NCBI GenBank assembly: GCA_902702965.1
Contig: CACRXP010001160.1
Coordinates: 52,216-116,215, forward strand
Direction: 5' to 3'
Source of the DNA: Spirometra erinaceieuropaei
Taxonomy: Eukaryota; Platyhelminthes; Cestoda; Diphyllobothriidea; Diphyllobothriidae
DNA length: 64,000 nucleotides
The notes beneath the pieces were generated by a model. That model ran no database searches and was not told where the DNA came from. It was given only the letters and a program-made list of their open reading frames with translations. This document shows positions 1 to 9,640 of this stretch, one piece after another (the first letter of the stretch is position 1; every line of letters begins with the position of its first letter). The translations under genes were made by a program, and so were the position numbers.

Positions 1-641
1 CATTAAAGACGATCTAAGCGTCACCACGCGGTGTTCTAAAGTCGCTACGCGGGCAATGTCAGTCATGAGCGCGATACGCAGAACGTTTATTCACTTGAAT
101 ACAGATGTTTTTTGGCAAAGTATATGGGACATTTGTACGGTCGCACCTGGAATATGCGGTACAAACTTGGCGGTCGGGGCTTCGGAAGGATAAAGATATC
201 CTTGAAGGTGTACAATGGCGTGCTACAAAGGCTGTTCATGGCCTCAAAAATTTCACGTACGAGCAGCGCCTGACGGCCTTGAACCTCTATCCCCTCCACT
301 ACAGGCAGGACAGAGGTGACCTCATGGTCACATTCCAGTTGGTAAGAGGACTTAATCTGAATGTCGACTGGAAAGCGTTTTTTGAAATGGCACCCAAGTC
401 TAATCTCAGACGACATGATTACCAGCTTAAAAGGGAACTGTGCCACACAAATCAACGTTTCACCTTTTTCACACAGAGGGTCATTCGCCAATGGAACTCT
501 TTGCCGGAGTATGTTGTTAATGCCCCTACCGTGAGCGTGTTCAAGAGACAACTGGATACTTACCATTTGAAAGGCAACCCGAACTGTCGAAACCCGATCC
601 AACGGATTACTGAAACGACTACAAATACACTACTAACATGA
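1..641 (+). pseudogene. CR1-like LINE reverse transcriptase, C-terminal fragment (frameshifted)
   Basis: This is the 3' part of the pol ORF of a CR1/Jockey-group non-LTR retrotransposon, covering the region after the reverse transcriptase catalytic core. From 105 the frame reads GTFVRSHLEYAVQTW, later RRHDYQLKRE and RQWNSLPEYVVN. These align by eye, in order, with the C-terminus of the complete element at 4199-7105 (GTFVRPHLEYG, RGHPYKVKRE, RPWNSLPCEIV). Upstream, positions 2-104 keep the homology in another frame (KDDLSV, SVMSAIRRTF), so a one-base indel lies near the T-run at about 107-113. The start codon at 105 is therefore not a real start. The frame ends at TGA 639-641. The 5' side runs off the window. 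Not functional. Confidence 0.85.
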
Positions 642-910
642 TTTCAACAGATCCTTTTTGTGCGCCAAACTTAACCCATATGGAAATTTTCACAGTTCGA
701 ATGCGGTGAACAAAGTTTTTCGCAATTATTTCGCAGATACCATACCCCTTTGCATTAATGTTCCATTATTAGTTTTGTGAATTCGCCTTACCAAAACTGC
801 AAGCAGAAGTTTTGCAATTTAACTATTTTCCCTTACATCTGTATCCTCTAAATGGAGTTTTCAGGGCTTCTGTCGTTTACTCCAAATATACTGACTGACT
901 GATACTGACT
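642..910 (+). mobile_element. 3' UTR and repetitive tail of the CR1-like fragment
   Basis: Non-coding sequence follows the pol stop. It ends at about 884-906 in a short tandem of actg units (actgactgactgatactgac). CR1-group elements typically end in a short microsatellite rather than poly(A), so this is read as the element's 3' terminus. Immediately after it, near 912, begins sequence that recurs near 38219. Confidence 0.55.
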
Positions 911-911
911 A

Positions 912-2440
912 ACATACAATGCATGGAAGGTCAACTATGCCCATATTCATTGGGACCGAATCTGATTGACGTCGAATCCTCGGAGTCTTTCCTTGGAGAG
1001 AGCGGCAGAAAGAGATTGCTCAACTTACATATCCAGTTGGTACTAATTTAAGTTAATCTAGTTGCCTCTTTGAGATAACAAGGGAGGAAGTTATAGTCTC
1101 CTCTAAATATACGTATTCAATGGAAATCAAAGACTGACATTAAGAATATCCTCTGAGATTGCAGAATTGGATAATCTGACTGTGACATGATGACCAGGAA
1201 GCGTAACCCATCGGGTTTTTCCTCACACTGGGACATTTCAATCAAAATACCAGCTCAGATGTCCAGTTGGAGAATAAATCATGTTGCAAATCTTTGAATC
1301 TTCATGATAATGCGAGTACGTCCATAGAGACTTGCGACTAATGCTTTAACTTTCATTGGTGCCGACAGACCAAGGAATCTACCCGGGACTCGGATGATGG
1401 ATACGAAATTATGTCAGTGTCGATGAGAGGCATAAATACGCCATTCTCCCTGAAATGGCACAAATACTCTGTTTACCAACAATGGGTCGTTTTATTCGCG
1501 TACTTGTAGAATCCAATATGAAAACCGTCCGTCTCTCGTGGACGATCTGGTCAAGGGCTGGTTACACGCTGTCATCCTGCTTTCAACACAGCTTTTGTGG
1601 TGTCGTTGACAAATCGGGTTTCTGTCTCGGCCCTTCTGAACGTATATGATACGCAGGATGAGACATCATGCAGAGGGTCGCAGATAGCTTACAGACGTGT
1701 TCCGAACGGCAGCCTACATGTTATTGCGAGAGACTGAAACACCAGGTAATGCTAAGTTGTCAGGGAGCGATTTAACAACTGCTTCATTGTGGTAATTTGC
1801 AGCAGGAATAATGAGAGATTTTCCGACTCTGTACTGAAATATCTGCCGGGCTATAAGTCAAAGTATAAACGTCGGGTGATTGTTAAGACCCTCCGAAGGT
1901 AATCGAAGTCTAGCATGTAGGTAAATGATAAGAACCCTGAATTATAATTGAGTGTGATCAATGGGAAAATCAAGCGTCTTTCGATGCATTGGGATTCATA
2001 TGCCCCTATGGAAATTTATAAAATGTGCATACTTCTTCTTTTGGCCCTAATGAGAATTTATTCAGGGCTAAAAGCATCAAAGCCCAAGTTGGGAATGTAA
2101 CACTGTACTCACCACCCTGTTCCTTTGGAGAGGAAATGTTGGGGGAGAATTCCTGTGTTCTTGTGGAATAAATCATTCCCCTAATTAATAGATTGCAGAC
2201 GGTTCCCAAGAGGAAGCACAGGGAAATCTGGCAGTTGAAAATCATACCTCCCTTTAGCTGAATATTGGCGCCGTGCTAGTTAATAAACGAATTCTTTAAT
2301 CTGCTGAGTAACAGACCAGCCGTATAAATAATCAAGCCACTAGACTGTCCCATCGACATATTTGTGGGAAAACTAACCGCTAGGATGACCGGCACATACT
2401 GAAGACTGATATGTCCATAGTACACAAGAATATGAACCCC
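912..2440 (+). repeat. Segmental duplication, block 1, copy A
   Basis: Collinear direct-orientation match to 38219-40440, with long near-identical runs (for example around 965-1110 versus 38275-38420). Similarity weakens after about 1900 but is still traceable around 2150-2230 (39650-39720) and 2285-2440 (40270-40440). Copy A carries the empty site (1777-1788) of a SINE present in copy B. The short open frames inside have no recognisable motif and are not conserved between the copies, so I do not call genes. Confidence 0.8.
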
Positions 2441-2449
2441 ATCCCGTAT

Positions 2450-2620
2450 TACAGGTGGCCTGCCATTAAATTGCATGACGACTAGAGTCACGGGTAAAGT
2501 ACGATTTGAGATTATGTTAAGGGCTAATTTTAGGCAAAAGATTTGGATCGGACTTACTGTTAGGTTCAGGGTTATGGTTAGGACACGGGAATAGCCACTT
2601 TCGGGAATTTGCCGCTCAGT
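2450..2620 (+). repeat. Degenerate telomere-like (TTAGGG-related) repeat fragment
   Basis: Contains gttaagggctaatttt, gttaggttcagggttatgg and then ggacacgggaatag. The same succession of degenerate gttaggg units and a gacacg/acacgag motif occurs in the MITE-like element at 11072-11462, so this is probably a fragment of that family rather than a telomere. Confidence 0.5.
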
Positions 2621-3898
2621 CGCCTGTCATACGGGTTACCTATTCCAGTGTTGTTCTGTTCTGTTTTTTTCCGCGGTGTAATACCGATTTCTGCCGTGGT
2701 TCTCCTCCGATTTTACAGAGCATAAAATCGCTGCATGTTCGTACTGCAAAACAGGACAGTCTTTTTCCAATATTTTTTTTGCATTACAGATCCTTAACGA
2801 AACTGTCGAACTGTGCAATATCTGGGGCATAGTTGTCTGATGGAGTTCACTTGGCACTATCCCTGAAATGTGCGCGCCACAAGGACAGTTAAGTAAACTT
2901 TCTCCTCCTCGGCTGTTTTAGAGGAGATTTTTACCATGGTAAATAAAGAATCAGCTTGTTTTTGATTTATCAGAAAAGAAACACCCGAACCAAAGATGTG
3001 AATGTTCGCTTAAAGCTTGTCAGCATCGGGAATGCAGTTGTTGTCTGTGTGTTCTTCCTTTGTGGCTAAGAGGCTATCAAGTTGTCGACAACGAAGTCCT
3101 TGTTGCTCCAGACTTCATGGAGGGTGACAACAAAATTCCTGGACAGGAGGGAATCTATACTGCTTTATTTCCATCAGCGATTTAAGAGGATTACTTACAG
3201 TTTTACATTGAAAGTATGTCGTCGTTAATAATCGCACCGAATAAAACCCCCATTCTTCAGCATATCTCAGCGCAGAATAAAGCTGCACCTAATTGCATAA
3301 TGAACACATTAATCCAGAAATGGTTCTTGCCTTTGTTCTGTTCATAAGAATTTTTCGTCGTTTGTTTAAACCCTATTTATTTTGATACTACGACACCACC
3401 ATTCATAGGGGTGAAAATGGAATTCTCATTCGACCTTTGGAGGTTTTGTAAAGAGACACGAAACATGATAGAGAGGAGTGTCCCAGGTATTCACAAAAGC
3501 CTGAGTAGCTGCTACTTTAAATTTCCATGCATGAGGCTTACTAGCAATTTTCAATCGAAAATATAGCTCCACTAATATTCTCATCGAACTGGGACTCTAT
3601 TTCGTGGGTCAGCACATCTCAAAGCAGAAGGTAACTGCAGCAAAATGGATAGAAAACAGTTTATTTTAAAAGGCTCACTTCATAAAATTCCATCGTTTTT
3701 CGACTGACCTCCAGATGAATGCTCAGTCTTCTTGTAGCTACTTGCGACATTTGTCTCGATACTTTGAAGTCTGGAGGAGATCTCTTTAAAAAGTACGTTC
3801 GAATTAGAACGTATTTTTGCGATTTTGGTGCATTAGACGAGTTTTCATAAATTCACCCAGTCTTAACATTTTCCAGGAAAGCAGCGAAGCATTCCGTA
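2621..3898. other. Intergenic; no gene recognised
   Basis: Stops occur often in all frames and no conserved motif was seen. The stretch about 3415-3550 resembles about 9868-9990 in the same orientation (ctcattcgacctttgg versus ctcattcaacctctgg, then agtgtcccagg versus agtgtctcggg), so it holds part of an unnamed interspersed repeat. Confidence 0.4.
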
Positions 3899-4198
3899 TG
3901 TGTATAGTGTGTATAGTGTATTTTAGGGTAATAGGCAATGCCCTTGATGACCCTATTGAAATCTGTACATAAAATATAAATGTTAAATGTACATCTTACT
4001 AAAATATTGTCAGTAACATATTTGTTCACGGAAAACTTTCATAATGCGGGACTGCAAAGGGTGCGGCAGGAGGTCTTCTCAGTGTACACATGAAATTTTA
4101 AGTGCAGTTATATACAGTCAGCATAAAATGCAGTCATTTGCATAGTTTGAGAGAGGGCATCTCATTAATAGTCAGGGATGTGTTAAGTAGGGATGAAA

Positions 4199-7105
4199 TC
4201 AAGAAATGAAATTTATGGCTGGCCGCAGATAGTCCTGTTGTGAAAGTCGTCGTTTATCAAATATCAAACGATCCAGCTGCCTTTGGAATACAGCGATTGT
4301 ATCAGATGTCACTATTTCACATGGGAGTGAGTTCCATGGTCGGTCAACACGCTGGCTGAAGGAAAACTTTCGATTGTCTAGGCGTGTACGCTCCCGCTTG
4401 ACTTTGTAAGGGTGACCGCGCAGGTGACTCGTGGACGTGAATTCAAAGAAGTCGTCAGTTTTGAGAGAACATTCATGCCCGTGGATAATGCGAAATGTCC
4501 ATAACAGGTCACACCTCATTCTTCTATAGGATAGGGGGAACAAATTTAACTGGATCAGTCTTTCTGGGTATGACAGAGTCCTGAGACCGTCCACCAGTTT
4601 TGTGGCCCGTCGTTGCACCTGCTCTATGGCATCACTGTCTTTCTTCATCCAGGGCATCCATGATGGTATTCCGTATTCCAAGTGCGGTCTGACGAATGTG
4701 CCGAATATCTGTGAGAAGAGTTCTGGAGGAAAGATTTTGAAGGCACGCCTAATCCAGCGCATGATGCTGGTTGCCTTTTGGACGACTCTTTTGCAATGCT
4801 GAGAGGGCAGCAAGTTTGAGCATGTCCAGACACCTAGGTCTTTGTGCGTGTCCACTTCATTTAGTGGAACCCCATTTATCGTGTAGTGATGTTTTGGGAA
4901 GCGCCTCCGTCCAGATTCTAGTCGCAAGACTACACACTTGGATACGTTAAACGCTAGAAGCCACTTGCTGGACAACGCAGCCAGCTTATTAACATCTTCC
5001 TGTAGCTTTTGCGCATCTTCAACGCAGCTGATTGCTTTCCAGATCTTTATATCATCCGCAAACATGATGCCATCGCATTCAAGGTCTGCAGGACAGTCAT
5101 TTATATAGATGAGGAAGAGGAGAGGACCCAAGACTGAGTCCTGCGGAACGCCGCTTTTTACTGGCACCCATTCGGATGTGGTGGCACCAACGATGACTTT
5201 TTGGAGCCTGCATGACAGGAAACTTTTAATCCAATTAAAAATGCTGCCCTGTATTCCACACTCCCAAATCTTCTGTAGGAGTCGACCATGAGGAACGCTA
5301 TCAAACGCCTTCTTAAAGTCAAAGAAGATGACGTCCACTGGACGGCCCTGGTCTATGGCTCTTGTCCACTTTTCCTGAGAGTAAAGACTGCTTGTAAGAC
5401 AGGAGTGACCACGACGAAATCCGTGCTGAGCAGCACATAACAGGTCCCTCTGCTCCAGATACGACATTAAATGCCCTTTAATAAGTCGTTCCATTACCTT
5501 GCATAGAATGCAGGTTAATCTAATAGGACGGTAGTTTTCGGGTTCCAGTCTGGATCCTCCTTTATAGATTGGAGAAATATGGGCCGTTTTCCACTCCTCC
5601 GGCAGTTCGCCTTCTTCCATGGACTTCCGAAATATCATGGACACCGGCTCACAGAGTACATCAGCTAATTCTCGGAGGACAAGTGGATGAATTCCATCTG
5701 GACCAGGTGATTTGGCAGGTTTCAGCCGGCGTATTTGGGTTCTTATCAACGTGGGTGAGAAGAAAAGATTGTCTTCCAATGTAGGACAGGAGGGATATTG
5801 TCGTTGGTCTACATATGGCATGGCAGGAGGGTTTGTGTCATGAGTGAATACCGACTGAAAGAAATTGGAGAAGGCTGATGCTTTCAGGTGGTCATCCGTC
5901 TCAATTACTCCGTTTTGGGATCTTAGCGCTGGAATCGGTTCACGACTGCTCTGTCCCTTACGTATGTAACTATAGAGGATTTTAGGATGCTCCAAAGAAT
6001 TTTGTAATATGCACAGCTCATAGTTGCTTCGAAGTCTATGAGCCTCGCGTTTACACGCATTCCGCTGTCGCTTGTATTCCGTCAGGTCTTCAGGACTTTC
6101 TGTGTGTCGATAGCGTCTCCACACTTTATTCCTCCTCTTAAACGCGGTTTGAAGTTCCCGGTTTATCCACGGCGGGCGGTTGCTAGTTTTCTTTCGTCTG
6201 AGTGGACAGTTCAGATCAACGATTCTTGTGACCAGTGAGCTGAACGTGCTCCAATAGTCATTAACTGTTCCTTGTAATGTGGTTGTCCACGGTATTGCTG
6301 AGGCTTGCGTTCGCATGCTAGAAAAATCCCCCTTCCAGATATTTGCCTGTAATTGTTCAGGTGAATTAGGCTGGGAGAACATGGAATACTCGACGAGCAT
6401 CACAATATGATCACTAGCACCAATTGGCGGGAGATCTTGTATATCCAGCACACTCTCCTCATCTCGAGTGAGCACCAGATCGAGGCAATTTGAACGTTGC
6501 CCTTCCCTAACACGTGTTCCAAGAGTTACATTCTGGAAAAGTAGTTTTGCTGCTGCCAATTCAAGCAAATGTTGTCCGAATGTGTTCGATGGACCCGCAA
6601 CCGTCCAAGCTTGCCAGTCGATATTGGGGGCGTTAAAGTCCCCTACAATAAGGACGTCTCTGTTCGAGCAGGTCTTGCTCAGTTCCCTTAGGAGAAGGCT
6701 ATCGTGTTCGGAAATCTGGTTTGGGGGACGATACACAACTGCAAACGCCAACGGCCTGGCATATTTGGTGGAGATAGTTAAAGATAGGAATTCGACTTCC
6801 GCTGTTGTTGTTGGATTATGCTCGGGGACCGCGGTTAGGTTGTAGCTAACATAGACAGCGACCCCTCCTCCTCGGCTTCTCCTGTCTCTTCTGAACAGTT
6901 GGTAGCCTCTGAGGGATACCTCATGGTCTCCAATAGCTTCAGAAAGCCATGTTTCTGTCAAGGCGATGATATCTGGCGTGTGCTCGTCGATCAGAGTCCC
7001 GAGTTCATCCATCTTGTTAAACAGGCTCTGCACATTCGAATACAGCACCTTTAGTGTCCGTCTTCTCGGGGGGAACTGGCCCTGATTACGAAGGGGGTTA
7101 GCCAC
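4199..7105 (-). CDS. CR1-like ORF2: AP endonuclease plus reverse transcriptase (968 aa)
   Basis: Encodes the enzyme that nicks target DNA and copies element RNA by target-primed reverse transcription. The N-terminal apurinic-type endonuclease covers about residues 17-240: SNVQSL (N24), LTETWL (E51), VGDFN (D156, N158) and ASDH (D232, H233). Reverse transcriptase motifs follow in order: KSPGPDGIHP (465-474), HGFRRGHSC (561-569), FFDFKKAFD (594-602), SGVPQDSVLGP (651-661) and FADD (682-685). The C-terminus carries the region also seen in the fragment at 1-641. Length is typical of CR1 pol. No stop or frameshift was seen. Oddity: family members normally have PQGS in the fifth motif, but here the glycine is aspartate (D656), which may impair polymerisation. 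The start at 7105 is the first in-frame ATG before the endonuclease and overlaps the end of ORF1. Confidence 0.93.
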   Translation of the reverse strand: MANPLRNQGQFPPRRRTLKVLYSNVQSLFNKMDELGTLIDEHTPDIIALTETWLSEAIGDHEVSLRGYQLFRRDRRSRGGGVAVYVSYNLTAVPEHNPTTTAEVEFLSLTISTKYARPLAFAVVYRPPNQISEHDSLLLRELSKTCSNRDVLIVGDFNAPNIDWQAWTVAGPSNTFGQHLLELAAAKLLFQNVTLGTRVREGQRSNCLDLVLTRDEESVLDIQDLPPIGASDHIVMLVEYSMFSQPNSPEQLQANIWKGDFSSMRTQASAIPWTTTLQGTVNDYWSTFSSLVTRIVDLNCPLRRKKTSNRPPWINRELQTAFKRRNKVWRRYRHTESPEDLTEYKRQRNACKREAHRLRSNYELCILQNSLEHPKILYSYIRKGQSSREPIPALRSQNGVIETDDHLKASAFSNFFQSVFTHDTNPPAMPYVDQRQYPSCPTLEDNLFFSPTLIRTQIRRLKPAKSPGPDGIHPLVLRELADVLCEPVSMIFRKSMEEGELPEEWKTAHISPIYKGGSRLEPENYRPIRLTCILCKVMERLIKGHLMSYLEQRDLLCAAQHGFRRGHSCLTSSLYSQEKWTRAIDQGRPVDVIFFDFKKAFDSVPHGRLLQKIWECGIQGSIFNWIKSFLSCRLQKVIVGATTSEWVPVKSGVPQDSVLGPLLFLIYINDCPADLECDGIMFADDIKIWKAISCVEDAQKLQEDVNKLAALSSKWLLAFNVSKCVVLRLESGRRRFPKHHYTINGVPLNEVDTHKDLGVWTCSNLLPSQHCKRVVQKATSIMRWIRRAFKIFPPELFSQIFGTFVRPHLEYGIPSWMPWMKKDSDAIEQVQRRATKLVDGLRTLSYPERLIQLNLFPLSYRRMRCDLLWTFRIIHGHECSLKTDDFFEFTSTSHLRGHPYKVKRERTRLDNRKFSFSQRVDRPWNSLPCEIVTSDTIAVFQRQLDRLIFDKRRLSQQDYLRPAINFIS

Positions 7106-8331
7106 AGGAACGATCGTTTGATCTGTATTATCTTGCCTTCCTTTATTTTCAACCCCTTCTCCCCCTCTTCTGTCCTTCTTTTCAGTTCTGTCCAGAGCTC
7201 CCTCATCTTGTGTCTTTCTGTCGGTTCGTAATCAGGCTGAAAAAACACTTCCTTATGCGAATGACGAAGGGCCATCCTCCCTTCCAGGAGATGTGAGGCC
7301 TGGGCTTCATTTGCAAGAATAATTTTAAGAGGCCTTGGTAATGTACGCGACGCATCTGCGTTTCCTAGACGGAAAGCTTTGTGCACGGTAACACATTCTC
7401 CGTCCTGAAGGACGGCATTTGAATATGTTTGAAAGAGGTTGAGATCGTGTTCGATTCTTTCTTTTGCAGTCGAAGAATTGGACTCAGGAGCTCCCTTTAT
7501 GACGATGTTTCGTTTTCGGTAAAGATGCCTGTCTGGAAGAGAGTCACTACGTTTATTTTTACACGCACGTTCAGCATTTCGCCAATTTCCGTTGTCATCG
7601 TTTGACTCAGAGACAGCTGTGATGGCGTAGCTACCACAGGGTTCCTCACCAACCGAGTCGTGCGATACATCCTTCGGCAGTGTGGTATTTGCTGGCATTG
7701 TGTGTGGACTCTGCTCTCTCGTACGAACAGTCTGACCTTCTTTTTCTTTTCGGGATGCCCCGGGGCGCTTCTGCGTTTCCTGAGATCCCTCTCTGTCGTT
7801 CTTTTCTTGCACAAGAGGTCGGTTCTCAGTTGTGATTTCTTCCTTAGACGGGCAGTCTTCTTCCTTGGTGGCTGATCCAGTTGATGAGACTGTGCTTGAA
7901 TATGTTCTCTTTGTTTTCTGAGGGTCTGACATTGCCGACTTTCTCTTTACGGGTGAATGGCGAGGAAGTTTCGTCCACTTCCCCATCTCTATTTTGAGGT
8001 CTTTTATCTCTTTCTCCATCTCCAAGACTTTCTGGAAAAGTCTAAAACACGCCGCATGTGTTTTATGTTCGTTCTTGTAGTTGACATCCATTAAGGTTAC
8101 TAAACTCCTGGCCCGTTTGGCAGAAGGTTTGATAATGGGGAAGTCGATGTTACATTCATTTAGACAATGCGCATTGTTTATTACATCATTATTTTTAGCT
8201 CGTATGCTGCGTGTCTGTGGTCCATTGGTAGCGACGCCGCCCTCGTCACCGCTTTGACTGGGTTCGAATCCCACTTGGGGCGCACTTTTTGAGCAACATC
8301 CCGAAGGCACTTGTTCGACTACCATTTTCAA
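7051..8331 (-). CDS. CR1-like ORF1: putative nucleic-acid-binding protein (426 aa)
   Basis: The first ORF of the LINE. Such proteins bind element RNA and act as chaperones in the RNP. A possible coiled coil lies at residues 97-118 (heptad-like leucines, VLEMEKEIKDLKIEM). A charged, low-complexity K/E/S/T-rich middle spans about 120-260. A conserved C-terminal part spans about 271-415 (RKRNIVIKGAPES, VHKAFRLG, PLKIILAN, FFQPDYEPTERHKMREL), the arrangement of an RRM-like fold followed by a C-terminal domain seen in LINE ORF1 proteins. No CCHC knuckle or PHD finger was seen. The first ~45 codons are doubtful, because residues about 16-40 are antisense to a tRNA-like sequence. An alternative start is M82 (MDVNYKNEHK). 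The frame overlaps ORF2 by 55 bases. Confidence 0.82.
   Translation of the reverse strand: MKMVVEQVPSGCCSKSAPQVGFEPSQSGDEGGVATNGPQTRSIRAKNNDVINNAHCLNECNIDFPIIKPSAKRARSLVTLMDVNYKNEHKTHAACFRLFQKVLEMEKEIKDLKIEMGKWTKLPRHSPVKRKSAMSDPQKTKRTYSSTVSSTGSATKEEDCPSKEEITTENRPLVQEKNDREGSQETQKRPGASRKEKEGQTVRTREQSPHTMPANTTLPKDVSHDSVGEEPCGSYAITAVSESNDDNGNWRNAERACKNKRSDSLPDRHLYRKRNIVIKGAPESNSSTAKERIEHDLNLFQTYSNAVLQDGECVTVHKAFRLGNADASRTLPRPLKIILANEAQASHLLEGRMALRHSHKEVFFQPDYEPTERHKMRELWTELKRRTEEGEKGLKIKEGKIIQIKRSFLWLTPFVIRASSPREDGH
8211..8290 (+). repeat. tRNA-like sequence with Pol III box B and T-run terminator
   Basis: An A-box-like tggtccattggtagcg (8218-8233) precedes a consensus B box ggttcgaatcc (8260-8270) and a TTTTT run (8285-8289). 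The T arm nearly pairs (CTGGG/CCCAC with one mismatch), but the acceptor stem does not, so this is a tRNA-derived SINE relic and not a tRNA gene. It lies antisense to the start of ORF1 of the CR1-like element. Confidence 0.6.
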
Positions 8332-8932
8332 GTATATAAACTGGAGAAGTTGTCAGGGGTGTTCGAAGAGCTATTTAACCAGACGAACGATATGAAGCAA
8401 GTAGGAAACGATATGAAGCAAGTAACAAGCGACTCAGCCGTTTTTGGAATGGGGGATCCCGCGGGACTGTTGGCAAAGAAGTGGTCCGAAAGAGAATGGT
8501 TGTCCCAGAGAAAGTCCTGTCGAAGTCCCGTGTGGATCGAGTAATTATTGTTTACGAGCCAGTTTCTTAATCCAAATAGGCCTTCAGAACGTCCAGTCGG
8601 CAGAAATCTCGGGAAAGGCAAATCCGTCGGAGCTCGAAAATTTCAAACCGAATTCGAAAGGCGCGGCTTGTAACTCCAAAAACCTAGATGGATATCGTGT
8701 CGTAAAGTGGCAGCTATCAGCACTGTAACATCCGAAAATTGTTAATCCTAATTTAAGTTCGGTTTGAAGCCCTCTACCAGTATTTGCCTTTCATCTGAAC
8801 TGCTCAAATAAGAACAGTGAGCATTAGCAAAGAAAGCAAATACACAGAGGTTTTCAGATGTTAGATTCGTTATGATATTCGATCGGATAAAATTGTATGC
8901 ACACCATATATATTTATATATGTAGTGGTATA
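8332..8932. other. 5' flank of the LINE; no gene recognised
   Basis: This may include the 5' UTR of the CR1-like element. A plus-strand open frame (8311-8544) contains the near repeat NDMKQVGNDMKQV, caused by a short tandem duplication (aacgatatgaagcaagta). It has no recognisable domain and its upstream end overlaps the LINE. About 8905-8925 is a simple AT tract (atatatatttatatatg). Confidence 0.35.
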
Positions 8933-9090
8933 GGAGCACTCACCGGTGGTTTCTACGGAACTCACTCGTCTAACTGTGCCTTACGGGCCCTCTCTTGAGC
9001 CTAACTAGCAGCCACACAGCGGCGCATAATATAGACAGAATGGCACAACGGGACGAGTGCGTTCCGTAGAAACAGTCAGTGAGCGCCCCT
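8933..9090. repeat. Inverted repeat A (hairpin, ~48-base arms)
   Basis: The left arm 8933-8980 is largely the reverse complement of the right arm 9042-9090. The right arm reads gcacaacgggacgagtgcgt then tccgtagaaacagtc. The loop is about 60 bases. The same arm sequence occurs twice more at 9531-9570 and 9595-9640. It looks like a foldback or MITE-type unit. Confidence 0.7.
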
Positions 9091-9127
9091 CTATCATTGC
9101 TCATTGCCGACCGCAACCGACAAGACA

Positions 9128-9310
9128 ATGAGCCCGTGACACAATGGTTAGAGGCGTTGGACTTCCAAATAACAGGTTGGGGATCGAGACCCAGGTGCTC
9201 CACGCTTCGGGGTTGGGTATGATTGGCTGACGATGAATAATAAGCCGGAAATGTTAATTCCAGTCCCCCTGTCTTTGTCCGTTACACCATTCTGCATATA
9301 TGTATATATA
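9128..9310 (+). mobile_element. tRNA-derived SINE, plus-strand copy
   Basis: The tRNA-related head is at about 9130-9201, with an A box at 9141-9158 (acaatggttagaggcg) and a B-box-like ggggatcgagaccca at 9179-9193. A body follows (ggttgggtatgattgg, aataagccggaaatg) and then an AT-rich tail (gcatatatgtatatata). The body is repeated in reverse complement immediately downstream. Confidence 0.72.
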
Positions 9311-9478
9311 AGATGATACTGACAAAGATAAGGGAGACCGAGGTGACCATTTCTGGCTTATAAGCCGTCATCGGTCAGTCATACTCAACCCCAAGTGTGG
9401 ATCACTTGAGATCCGAACCCTGGATCTCTAATCCTGGAGTTCGACATTCTACTATTGAGCCACGGGCCCGTTGTCATG
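9300..9478 (-). mobile_element. tRNA-derived SINE, minus-strand copy (tail to tail with the previous one)
   Basis: Reading the minus strand from about 9478: gggcccgtggctcaatagta (A box), then agggttcggatctca (B box), then ggggttgagtatgact and ggcttataagccagaaatgg, ending in the same AT-rich centre as the plus copy. The tRNA part resembles a tRNA with an ACTCCAG anticodon-loop region, weakly Trp-like. The two SINEs form a ~350-base imperfect palindrome. Confidence 0.72.
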
Positions 9479-9530
9479 TCGGTTCTGATCCGGAATATTA
9501 ATTATGATAGATGGGCCCAGGGCACAGCGG

Positions 9531-9640
9531 GACGAGCATGTTCCGTAACCTGATCGGTGAGCGCCCATCTGTCGTGATATATATAATGGTGGAGGGGTGC
9601 CCACCGACAATTCTTACGGAACAGACTCGTCCCATTGTGC
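9531..9640. repeat. Inverted repeat B (same arm family as repeat A)
   Basis: The arm 9531-9566 (ggcacagcgggacgagcatg) pairs with 9595-9640, whose reverse complement starts gcacaatgggacgag. The loop is an AT-rich ~25 bases. The arm order is opposite to repeat A, so the whole 8933-9640 cluster is a nested set of inverted repeats around the SINE pair. Confidence 0.7.

Larger units (their letters stand above)
3899..8331 (-). mobile_element. Near-complete CR1-like non-LTR retrotransposon
   Basis: A two-ORF LINE on the minus strand: ORF1 (7051-8331), then ORF2 (4199-7105), overlapping by 55 bases in different frames, then a 3' UTR of about 300 bases. The probable 3' end is at about 3899-3921, where a short tandem (tgtatagtgtgtatagtgta) lies, as expected for CR1-group tails. 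The 5' boundary is uncertain because a tRNA-like sequence (8211-8290) lies over the start of ORF1. Both ORFs are open throughout, which makes this the youngest-looking LINE in the window. No target-site duplication could be defined. Confidence 0.8.

Noticed and set aside
105..107. Start codon of a small 178-residue protein
   Set aside because: Homology to the CR1 pol continues upstream in another frame, so the ATG is internal to a frameshifted fragment.
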